A stretch of DNA of 64,000 nucleotides, taken from the NCBI RefSeq assembly GCF_963966145.1, contig NC_091052.1, positions 14,880,001 to 14,944,000 of the forward strand. The letters are read 5' to 3'. Every line of letters starts with the position of its first letter. Positions within the stretch are counted from its first letter, which is position 1. The notes under the pieces were generated by a model. That model was given only the letters and a program-made list of their open reading frames with translations, was not told the DNA's origin and did no database searches. Both the position numbers and the translations under genes were made by a program. The stretch comes from Tenebrio molitor. Taxonomy: Eukaryota > Arthropoda > Insecta > Coleoptera > Tenebrionidae. Of the stretch, positions 35,745-45,677 are shown in pieces.

Positions 35745-35890
35745 GCTCTCATGTGACTCACCCGCGAGATTCAAATCACTCCAATCTTGTCACGTGACCG
35801 ATCGCGACCAATCTCAGCGATACGAGTTTCGAATCGAGCGAAAACCCGCCCCGACGCGTCACGTGAGCCCGGGCGCGACCAATCGGAAAG
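35745..35890. promoter_or_regulatory. Duplicated E-box/CCAAT module in Scr intron
   Basis: GTCACGTGAC (35789-35798) is followed by CGCGACCAAT (35803-35812). GTCACGTGA (35858-35866) is followed by CGCGACCAAT (35874-35883). Spacings inside the two modules are 14 and 16 bp and the modules are about 70 bp apart, in a locally CpG-rich stretch. CATGTGACTCACCCGCGA at 35753 may be a third weak copy. E-box plus CCAAT pairs are typical of promoter-proximal elements, so this could be an internal promoter or an enhancer. Confidence 0.45.
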
Positions 35891-37079
35891 TTTATGTGAG
35901 CCGCGAATTTTAAATTGAGTGTTTACGAGTGGCGTTTGCAATCCTAGTTTGCGCAGGGAAGGAGGAACGCGAGTTTAATTCCTCTCAAACAGACCGTATC
36001 AGTTTCATTAATTTCTTATTATGGATCTGATAATGTGACAAAACTTAATGACAATATTTTAATTCGTATTTATTTCTGCGGCTCATTGTTCGCGACAAGT
36101 TGAGTGGGACGAGGATTATCGAGGAGCGATTTAAACGAGTCCTTCCCCTAACTTAGTGGTATTCATGTCACTTTTGCCTTTCCGGGAAAATAACAACATC
36201 TGACATATTCCCCATGTTTCCTTCTCTAGGATAGCTCCAGACGCTGTCGCGACTCATTCTCTGCTCTCGACTCAAATATCTGACGCTGATTGGCATCAGA
36301 ATTTTTTGTGCGGGGTGGGATAAAGCCGCTTAAGTACTTTACAAATTTTTCGTGATGCCGCCCGTCAACTGTCACACTAGACAGAGCAAGCGGGCATTGT
36401 CTGGAGTACCATATGCCGCCGAATTAATTAAAAACAGCGGTTCGGCTGGTACCGACGAGGTACCACCCCACGCGAATTTTCCAATTTGATTACTAATTAG
36501 ATGAATTATTTTGCATATTCATGAGGACAATTACACAAATGACTGCAATAATTAACAATAATTAATATTTTTATGTCCTTATCAGTCGCCCAGTCCGGTT
36601 TAAACATGTCGAGTTAATTATGAAATGTGAAAAAACTGATAAGAATCGACAAAAAATAGTGTGATATTTTGGGGTGCGAGACGTGTCGTGGGGGTGGTTT
36701 CCACAACGTGTGCAAATCGATCGAGTCAGTAATTCAGGGGTGGATTTAGTAATTTATTATTATAATATCGTCGGAAGTCGTGTCGAAATTTTTGTCAGAG
36801 ATTTTGGAACACAGATTCTAATTTATTTATAGGCTGCTGCATTATTCATTGTGCTGCCAGGAGGTGTTCCCGGATTATTTTCAAGTCTTTAATAGCTCTC
36901 AAAACCCAGAGAAATATTTCTGAAACGGACCTGGACTCTGTTGACAAGACAAAGATACCTATGAACTTGATCGGGACTAGAGATCTGCGTGAGGCTATTG
37001 TTGGTGACCTCACTAATCAACTAGCGGGAGATTTGTGGTCATTTAACTCTCTTCAGATAAAATCGAGACGTGCGGTCTG

Positions 37080-38180
37080 ATTTAAAAAAAATTGTGATGA
37101 AGAGAAAAATTTTACTGAAAAGATGGGAATGGCAAAAATATATCTCAATGAAAAATTTAAAAAAGTAAGAAAAAAGCATGGGATTGGGGTTTTTGTAATA
37201 AAAAAATAAAAGGTTCTGCAGAGAAAATAAATGCTGAAAACAAAGTAGAAAGGATATTTATAGCAATAAAGAAGTAATTTTAATAACAGAAAAAAGTGAG
37301 GAAAGAAGAAAGATCATTTGGGAGATTTAAAAAAACTGAGAGATGAGCTTTTCAAAAATAGTAATTTTTGTATCAAAGCCAAAAAGTGCATCTTTTTTCT
37401 TCGAGTCGGAATTTTCTGGCCGAGGCGCAGCCGAGGCTTGAAACAGGCGAGGACAAAAGGCATTTTTTGGCAGCGCAGAGGTCAATTAATTTTTTTTAGG
37501 CGACCGCAAAAACTACCAAAGCAAAAGACATCATTGGAAAAATTACAAATTTATTTTGGATCTATCTTTTTCAAATAGATAATTTTATTAATACATATTA
37601 ATAATTTTCTTTATAATATTTGTTATCACTTTCCCAATAAAACTAGAAATTTACTATGTATTTGCATTACAATTACTTGTTTACATAATTTTTTCGTTTT
37701 GTTGCTAACTTAGGATTAAAAAGACCAACAAATCCCGCCACGGTCAGCGTCCGAAAAAGAATTCCTTTTCGTCCGCTTGTGATTACCTAAAATTTAGAAT
37801 AAATTAAAAAAAAAAACATGTTCTAACTTGTTGAAGACATTTTTTACATAGGTACTTGCTGCAGGTCATTTTGAAAAAAATTCAAAACTCATTTTTGGTG
37901 TGATGAAAGGAGCGAATGAACAGTTATGTTTAAATTGTGACAGCTTTGACACGTAATGAATGAAAGTGAGAATGAAAAAAAAAACATGAAAATAGGAAAA
38001 TGAAACAAACTATGAAAGATAAAGAAATAACGTAAGAATAAATGTTCATGTGATTGGGAATAAGTTGTTCCAAGTTTGTAATAGGGTTGCGAAGGGTTTC
38101 GAAAATATAGAATATAAAAAAAGGAAGTATAAAGAAAAGAGAAGAATGTGAAATGGAAAAAAAAGTTGTGGGGAAAATTT
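37080..38180. other. Purine-rich block interrupted by element copy C
   Basis: From about 37080 to 37360 and again from about 37900 to 38180 the + strand is made almost wholly of A and G runs with few C. The inverted ~450-bp element at 37361-37797 sits between the two halves, so the purine-rich tract was probably continuous before insertion. No coding region is seen. Confidence 0.5.
37361..37797 (-). mobile_element. ~450-bp dispersed element, copy C (inverted)
   Basis: Reverse-complement copy of the elements at 30258-30705 and 33413-33893. It reads TTTTTGTATCAAAGCCAAAA, then GGCCGAGGCGCAGCCGAGGC, GGCGACCGCAAAAACTACC, and finally CGTCCGCTTGTGATTACC. All blocks appear in exactly reversed order and orientation. 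Confidence 0.75.
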
Positions 38181-39659
38181 TGTATGCACGTGGAGTATTT
38201 GTCGGGATAATTTCTCTCGTGGAATATAGTTTGTCGTCGTCCGGGATCGTATTCCGTCGCAGCACAGGATAATTAGCGTAGAGGACAACTAGGAGCGGAA
38301 AAGGCTGAACAAAGCGTCGCGCATCCTGCCGATTTATCAGGTGTTCTAATTCAACGCCGTCATATATTAACATTCTCCACATTGATTTATTTCAACGGTT
38401 ATTATCCGTGAGATTCACTCGGCTATTTATCTACACCCACACGATAAAAAAAGATTTTATTCCCGTATGTGGCGTAGGAAGGGTGAAATTCACCTTTTAT
38501 ATATTTTATTCCTCACATCGAACACTCAGTAGGTGTGAGCGTCGTGCAAACATAAAAAATGAATTAATCCTCGCACCTCGCCAGCAAATAATGGCGAATA
38601 ATTTTAATCGATTAAAATCTACTTACACAGTACGCACCGTAAGGTTGGAAATTTTCGAAGGGGCATTGTCGATTCGCCCCGGTACCATGGCAGTTCCTGC
38701 GCCGGCGGCCCGCACGGCGCTATTAATAGGCCCCGCCTAATTAAAAAGCGGATTTTTGAGATGACCCAATTTTTGCCCGTTCACCTGTTAACTATGAATT
38801 ATGAAAGCGCTCAGAACAGATGTATAAATACTGAACGCGGGGCATAAATTACGAGGCAAAGACGTCGCCGCAGGAGCTGACGGCCTCCGTTTTTCTGAGG
38901 GGCATGTGGGTGAAAAATTATTTATTGGACGGCGATTAGTGCACCTCGAAGAGTCCCGACTCGATTCCACGGGAGATTCGATTTATTTTGACTCCCACTG
39001 TATACTCGAAAGTGCTAATTTCATGGACGTTTTCATTAAGTTTTCTTCGGTGCTGTTTTATGTTTACCCAGAATCACTCCGAGTCCATAGAATCATTCTG
39101 AAGATTTATTGCGAGCTCTCTTGTTTTCTTTATACTAAAATTTTAAATTAAACGGATTTACAGCCGTGAAATTGATAATATTGCCTACAAATATGCGTTG
39201 ACTTATTGCATTCTAATTTATTTTATGGGTTGTGGACAGGAGCTACGATCATTTCTTCTGGCTCTGGCTCGAACTCGAAATTTATCGTAAATAGATCGTG
39301 CTTTTCGCTTTTTTGAATACCACGATTTACAACGCACACAAATGTTGGACCGTGTCACACTGACACCACGCCAAAAATACTGCCTAGCTGCCACACCACG
39401 TGCTTTTATATCGTTTTTCACCTCTCCGACACTCGCCGATTTAATCCTTCCTTACTGATTCTTTTTTGTGCCGTCATTGCCGTCGACTCGACTATTTAGT
39501 ACCGTCAGGTGAAGAGACGGAAATTATTTCAATCAATTTTTAATCCATTAGAAACATCACAACAACTCTATTACGAAGATGGTCGGAGCGATCACGCGAC
39601 CCACAAAAAATCGAAACGACTAATCTCGCCCCACTAAAAATGTGTGAAGGTTTTTTTTC

Positions 39660-40900
39660 GGCAGGACGAGACTTGAAAGGGTACTGCATCGTGGTACTGC
39701 TTATGTGAACACATCTAAAAAAATTATCCAAATGGACACCGTAAGGAAAGAATGGTCTGGGTGAAGACTGATGCAAGTACTTTAGAGTAAGTCAGGAAAT
39801 GAAAGTACTCCAAGGTGGAAATTAATAACAAATGAAGGATAAAGGAAAGAGGAGCGAGGTTAAAAACGCGCAGAATGGAGACTAGAGAGAAACAAAATAA
39901 TAGAAAACTGAGTACTGAAGGGCTGAATTAGAAAAGGGTGGTACTACAAGAGATAATAGAACAAAAAGAGATACCTACAGTGAAAGTGGTGCTTTAAAGA
40001 TAAGCAGGTATAGACAACCGGAGGAAATCGTGGAGAAAAATGATACAGAGCAGTACTCCAAATAAAACAGTACCTACCCTACTTTAAAGATTTTATAGGT
40101 TGTAGTAGGTTGATTCCTATTCTCTAATGCTTAAGACAATTTATACCTTTTATTTATTTTAAGTGTGCTTTATTTAGACTTGCTGATTTGGAAAAAATGT
40201 GGTACTGCTTAGGAGAATTGAACGGGAATTTCAAGAAAATAATCTGCAAATGCAAAATCAGAAACATGAGATAATAATGATGATGACAAGAAAGAAGGAT
40301 CGGTGAAAAACTTGGAAGAAGCGAAAGAATTAAAAGGAAAAGGAGACCGAATACTGAAGAATTCTGGTAGTACTAGAATGAGTGGAAAAATAAAACAGAT
40401 AATAAAATTAAACGAATATAATGAACCAGTGCTTAAAAAATAAACAAACAAAAAATACAGTCAAGCGGAGAGAGACATGGAAAAAATGATAAAACGCAGT
40501 ACTCCAAGCAGTACTTTTGAATTTCTTTAGATTTTAAATGTGATTTTTTAAGCATTAGAAGAGAAACGTGAACAGTACCTACTAGTACTCTTCACTGCTT
40601 AAAAATTTCACTTTGCACTTTTCATTGCACTGGTACTGATGCTTACCAGAATTGAATAGGGATTTTTAGAAAAAATATCTAACAAAGACGAAACTGAAAA
40701 ATATGATATAATAGAAATAAGAGGGTGAAGATGACGACAATAACGAAGAAGATTGATTGACTTTGGAATATTTAGAACAACTAGTAGGTACTAAAATGTA
40801 CAGAAAAAGATAACAGAAGGATGAAAACTCAAAGGAAAACAGCGAGAAACATGGCGAAACAAGGAACTTGCGGAAAGAAGTACCCACTTTGAATTTTTCT
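39660..40900. repeat. Purine-rich degenerate repeat with GTACT words
   Basis: Two related segments start GTACTGCTTAGGAGAATTGAA (about 40202) and GTACTGATGCTTACCAGAATTGAA (about 40633), 431 bp apart, and both run on through purine-rich sequence ending near a GTACT/GTACC word. A weaker partner starts GTACTGCTTATGTGAACAC near 39693. GTACT or AGTACT occurs many times across the block. Strongly purine-biased on the + strand. Confidence 0.5.
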
Positions 40901-41000
40901 TAGAACTAAACTTTTGAACTCTTGAAATTGAAATTGCAGATTTTAAAGAACCATTTTTTTATTTTGCAAAATTTCCTAGTAATTTATTTAGCAAGTTCGT

Positions 41001-41104
41001 GTGTAAATTGGGCTTTTTTGGCATGAGTGGGCCAATTTAAAACGCGAATGTAACAAGCGTGCGTTTTAAACGCCCACGAGTGCCAAAAAAACCCCAATTT
41101 ACAC
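41001..41104. repeat. 104-bp fold-back (imperfect inverted repeat)
   Basis: The left arm GTGTAAATTGGGCTTTTTTG, then GCATGAGTGGGC, pairs with the right arm GCCCACGAGTGCC followed by AAAAAAACCCCAATTTACAC. An inner pair TAAAACGC / GCGTTTTA extends the stem. The whole can fold into one long hairpin with a small apical loop near 41052-41065. It could be a tiny MITE or a transcribed hairpin. Confidence 0.7.
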
Positions 41105-41273
41105 AAGAACGAGTTGAATACAACGTTTTTTCATTCGACGAGCCCTTTAAAACCTCCAAATCGCCTAAAATCTTTAAAATTAACTTGATGTTTCGTTTTG
41201 ACAAGTTGTGACATTTATCGAAATCCGTTCACACAAGAGGAAATTCTGAAATTCTGACAGTGATGTACTGATG

Positions 41274-41491
41274 TACAGTGGATGGACATATAAAACTAGG
41301 ACAAAAATGACAATCACATAAATTCAAAATTTACAAATTTCCATCGTTTAATTACGGCTTTATCACAAATAGGTTAACTTTGGTATGACATATTATAGAG
41401 ACACTGAGAAATATACCTATTGATAATTCAATAGTCTGATTTACATAGCTTAAATTTTAAGTGTCCCAGTTTTATTTGTCCATCGACCGTA
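41274..41491. mobile_element. Tc1/mariner-type MITE with ~30-bp terminal inverted repeats
   Basis: Starts TACAGTGGATGGACATATAA then AACTAGGACA. Ends TGTCCCAGTT then TTATTTGTCCATCGACCGTA, the inverted form with a few mismatches. It is 218 bp long, with TA at both ends and no coding capacity. Confidence 0.8.
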
Positions 41492-43803
41492 CAATACAAG
41501 ACTTTCGCAGGAATGTAAAACGCGGTACTTTACATAAAGCAAAATTGTCAAAACTTGTAAATTTAAGTTACGTTTTTATTACGTTTTAAACATTATGTAT
41601 TAATTTTGTTTCCAAGACCTCATCTTCCACATCAGAATATTAAAAATTTGACTTTATCACAATGATTCCGAATTAAAAACTTTAGAAACTCAAAAATTTC
41701 CAAAAACAAATGTTTCAATTGTCCGAAATGTTCAAAACACCAAATTAATTCTTTCGAGGTTGAGCCTTTGAAACCTTAGGCCCTTGGTGCAATAAAGAAC
41801 CCATCGATTTCATTAATGTCAGCGGAAACCGACTTATTGCGGAATCAGGCAATTGAAAATCAAAGAAACTTCTTTTCGAGAGAATTTCCCTTGCCCTTCA
41901 ACGTGGAAATGCTGCAAGCATTCGGGGCACTTTTCCAGATTCCGCATTATTATCGGAAATTTTTGTATTATAAAACTAAAATGTTATGATAATAGTAGTA
42001 TTTATTTCAATCAAAATAGATTGTAATATAACACATGAAAAATAAAAATTTAAACAAGAACAAAATTTTAAAGGAAATTATGATAATATAATCCTTTCAT
42101 TTAATTTTCTCACAACGCTTTGATGCCGTACCACAATAAACGATATCCGTCGGTACTGCCACACTCACAAATGTCAAAATATCTACAATTTAATTTGTAC
42201 ACTTTTGATCAATCTAAATCGAAGAATGGCAAGTGCAATTAATTTTTTAATTTTTGTCGTCATATTTTATTAAAGTTTTTATAATTATGTATTAGGTACA
42301 GTTGTCGACATCTAATTTTTACCACTATCAGGAACAACCGTCGCTGATTTACATCACGCATCGAACATGTTTCAACGGAGGACGGTCCCGCCGCTTACAT
42401 GAAAACCGCACCACAGCTACATCTCCCAAATGTCAAATTGTCCAATACTAAAAAAAAATCCCACCCAACAACTAACCCAGAAAATTTGCTTCAATTAACA
42501 CATCAAACTGTCACGCATTATTTTGACGTCATTAAGGCCATTAATTTTGATTATATTTATTTGGCAATAGCATTCCATTAACCGACTCCTATGTAGGACA
42601 TCGGTGAACATATTGTGAGTAGGTAACGTAGAGAATTTTGGTAAGAAAATAATTTATTACCGACGAGTAATCATTTCGAAATTAAGGCTGCAGTAACATC
42701 TGAACCCGCGACAGTATCCCATCTGACAGATGCAGAGCGCTCCCGTGTCAGTCAACTGGAGAGAAACATTCCGAAAGCGAGAGTGTCTGTAATGAAATCG
42801 ATGTGTTTCTAGTGGGTAATGATTGTTTAAAAATGATGACACTCTTGTATCGCAGAGTGATGGAGCTTTCCCAAAACACCTACGAATGAACACTCTATCA
42901 CTGGCTCTCGGCCAACTCCTGATTTATTCAGTAGCGGTAGTGGCGGCTTCCTTGAGAAAGCCTCGCTACAAAACACCCATCCTAGATGTGAGTTACGACT
43001 CCCGATGTCACTTGGCCATGTCCACGACTTGCGAAATGTTTGTATATCATTTCGATGTCGGTTTGAAGATTGCGCCGTTATGTTATTCGAGTTATAATTG
43101 GGTTTGCACCTTATAACTAAAATACTCGAGCATGTGGGTGGCGGCGATTTACGACCGACCGACAAAATTACAGCGGAGGACGTCTTCATCCAGAGAGGCG
43201 CACATCATTTTTTTATTCGTTCCGGCCCTGCGGTCGCTTGTGCCGCCTCTCGCCGATCGGCCCCGCGCTACATCTCCCGAACGTCGAAAATGTGAATAAT
43301 TTGATAGATGGAAAAAAACTCCATTTGTACGAGCTAATTTCGATTGAATCCGACCGGTTAATTAAATCAACATAATAATGTTTTAGTACAGCAAACCGTA
43401 AGAGCTTTTCACGCTTGTTTAACTTCAATTTCATTCATTAAAATCGTACACTGGCGACATGTCGATGCGCAGATGAGCCATGGCAAATTGCGCCAGATTA
43501 TCACTTTGACTCGCCAAAAAAAAATTTGCCAAATCTATTGTCACCATCGGGAAATTGAAAGGCGATCGTAAATCTTCTAGTTTGGTACTATTATCTGAAA
43601 ACCATTAATTCAAAACATAAACTTGAATTATCATTATTCAGTGCAATTTGCCTCTAACCTACGTGGTATTGTCCGGAAGACATTGTGTAATTTTTGCCAG
43701 TTATAGAGAAACAACGATTTGTGTCGTAACACTTTGCAGTGTCTTCAATGGGACTGATTTCAATACGATTAGTGGTTTATTATGTAGGCAAAAAATTGTC
43801 CAT

Positions 43804-44025
43804 TCATTTATACCAATGGGTCACCATTTTGGATGCTAATTGTCCTAACAGTATTTCGGAGGCCTCAAGGAGTAGACCGGATCTTGCGACTACAACTTTT
43901 GCCCACACAAACTCAATTGGTGACAAATCGGGTGAGAACAGTTCGACTATTCTGATTTCTTTATTCTCAACATTGCGTATAATTGGCAATGGATTTGTTA
44001 TAAAATTTACCGTGTTTGCCAACAT
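43804..44025 (-). pseudogene. Tc1/mariner-type transposase C-terminal remnant
   Basis: The 73-codon minus-strand frame contains ENKEIRIVELFSPDLSPIEF followed by VWAKVVVARSG. SPDLSPIEFVW matches the SPDLNPIEHVW-type motif that carries the last acidic catalytic residue of Tc1/mariner transposases, and the preceding residues fit the short strand before it. The two upstream catalytic Asp regions are not found in any frame nearby, so the gene is truncated and dead. A shorter, more decayed relative is at 1219-1428. Confidence 0.55.
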
Positions 44026-44981
44026 GTAGGATTTATTTGACTGCCAGAGTTTATACCAATTTGCGATTCCTAATTAATCGAGCTAAAGTCGTTCCATTCC
44101 GGTCAATTTGCATCTTTGAAGCCAATCAGACTTTACAAGCCGACAAAAATTCAATTCAGTTTCCAAAAATTTCGTGATTGATAAGCGCATCTGCGGAATT
44201 ATCTTACGCTTTTGAAAAATTCCTTGCGCGGTTCTTTAAATAGATCATGAAATCATTTTCGATAAAGTTGCGCGTCATGAAATCATTATTTATTTTAAAC
44301 TTCTCGCATTCAGACTGCACGAGACGGCGGGATTGTTTATTCGGATTATCTGAGTTGTGGATTTTTTGCATTTCCAGAATCGATGTTTTATCTAAAGCGT
44401 GGACACGGCGATTGTGTAAGAAATTGTGGCAAAACCACATCAAATCGAAAATCGCCACCAAGTACCAACGACGATAACGAAAACCTTCGCATTGTCGATG
44501 ATGAATTATCGCTGTTGACAAACCATTTGGAAAGGTGAAGCGAAATAGTGTGAGAGTCGTGATAAAAATATTATCTCGTCGGAAGACTTTTTTAAATAAA
44601 CATGTTCATCATCAGCTGAGCGAGACGTCAGTTCACACTGTCGTTTGTTTATGCGATCAGACATAAAAGGTTAACAAGTCACGAGGGTAGGAGGAGTGAC
44701 GATTCAATTTTGACAACAGTGCGATCGCATTGTGCTCTTCCTCCATTCTAAATATAAAAATCTAAATTAAATTATATTATGGTGGAAATGGTGGGATTAA
44801 CCCTTGCGAGTGAGCAGACGGTACTCGAGTAGTATTAATATCGGTCTTAAAATAAACCGACGGCGGCAGAAGTACCGGTCGTGGTGCGACTAGGCAACCA
44901 GCAATGTCGCGATGACGTCACTCGCGGTCCTATCGTAGTTGTACTCTTAGTTTTGGTGGTACTTATGTATTGTTTTTTCAG

Positions 44982-45286
44982 GTACTGTGAACGCCAACGG
45001 CGAGACGAAAAGACAGAGGACCTCGTACACTCGTTATCAGACGTTAGAATTAGAAAAAGAATTCCACTTCAATCGGTACCTGACGAGGAGGCGACGAATA
45101 GAGATAGCACACGCCTTGTGCCTGACCGAAAGACAGATAAAGATCTGGTTTCAGAATCGGCGGATGAAGTGGAAAAAAGAACATAAGATGGCCAGTATGA
45201 ATATCGTTCCTTATCACATGTCCCCTTACGGACACCCCTACCAATTTGACTTACATCCTAGCCAATTTGCCCACCTCGCCACTTAG
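44982..45286 (+). CDS. Scr: Sex combs reduced, coding exon 2 (homeobox)
   Basis: Encodes residues 229 (second and third bases) to 329. STVNANGE precedes the homeodomain at 237-296 (TKRQRTSYTRYQ to RRMKWKKEH), with Gln at position 50 and the helix-3 core KIWFQNRRMKW. The tail KMASMNIVPYHMSPYGHPYQ, ending PSQFAHLAT, is the family C-terminus and identifies Scr rather than Antp. The acceptor is TTTTTTCAG|GT. Codon use is AT-leaning (TTA, AGA, AAA, ATA), in contrast to exon 1. A possible cryptic donor, GCCA|GTATGA at 45195, lies three codons after the homeodomain. Confidence 0.97.
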
Positions 45287-45377
45287 GATGTTTACTTGTG
45301 ATTCCATTTTATAGGTATTTTGTTTAATTTATTTTTCGTTTCTTCTGTCTCCTTCTCTTCCTTTGTTTTTCAATCGG

Positions 45378-45400
45378 ACAAATTCGGAACTATACAGGGA
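45378..45400 (+). promoter_or_regulatory. Scr: Predicted miR-10 target site in the Scr 3' UTR
   Basis: ACAAATTCGGA at 45378-45388 is complementary to the 3' half of insect miR-10-5p. TACAGGG at 45393-45399 matches its seed (positions 2-8) and A at 45400 faces position 1, making an 8-mer seed site plus about 11 pairs of 3' pairing with a small central loop. miR-10 is encoded in the same Hox complex and targeting of Scr by it has been proposed in insects. Confidence 0.75.
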
Positions 45401-45561
45401 CCGTGTATTATGTGGTGCGTGCGGGGCGTGTCCCGCGCTAGCACCGCACTAGAGTAGTAGTTCGAGCAGTCGTAGATATATCTTGCTATCTGTTGGTCTG
45501 GTCCATCTCCATACTTGTTGTGGGTGCAGAGGCAGTAGTCATTCACGCTGCTTTGTTACAG

Positions 45562-45677
45562 ATTTCCACCTGGCGTCCCTCCAGGACGAAGGCTACGCAT
45601 TCCACCAAGCCATGGGGATGGGCGGGATGGGTCCCATGCAGCGCGGTCTTTACGCTTGCGGCAGTCCGTACAGCTAG
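45562..45677 (+). CDS. Candidate alternative 3'-terminal coding exon of Scr (unconfirmed)
   Basis: After CTGCTTTGTTACAG| a 116-bp segment reads (N)FHLASLQDEGYAFHQ, then AMGMGGMGPMQRG and LYACGSPYS, ending at TAG 45675-45677. Third positions are mostly G or C, like Scr exon 1 and unlike the flanking UTR. It begins with the last two bases of a codon, so it fits phase-1 donors. Such donors exist at 15829|15830 (giving a 266-residue protein without homeodomain) and at 45194|45195 (GCCA|GTATGA, giving a 337-residue protein with the homeodomain but a new tail). Reading past the TAG gives PWASYNGDCGPS before the next TAG at 45714. No known family is recognised. It may instead be ordinary GC-rich UTR. 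Confidence 0.35.

Larger units (their letters stand above)
15830..44981 (+). other. Scr: Scr intron 1 (29,152 bp)
   Basis: Phase-1 intron with donor GTAAGT at 15830 and acceptor TTTTTTCAG ending at 44981. Joining A (15829) to GT (44982-44983) makes Ser229 and reads QSTVNANGETKRQRTSY without a break. It contains no other convincing coding gene; its repeats and candidate regulatory sites are listed separately. Stretches not listed separately (about 15830-17820, 24700-25700, 25850-28600, 30710-33000, 33900-35700, 35930-37080, 38200-39600, 41500-43800 and 44030-44980) show single-copy intronic sequence in which I recognise nothing. Confidence 0.93.
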
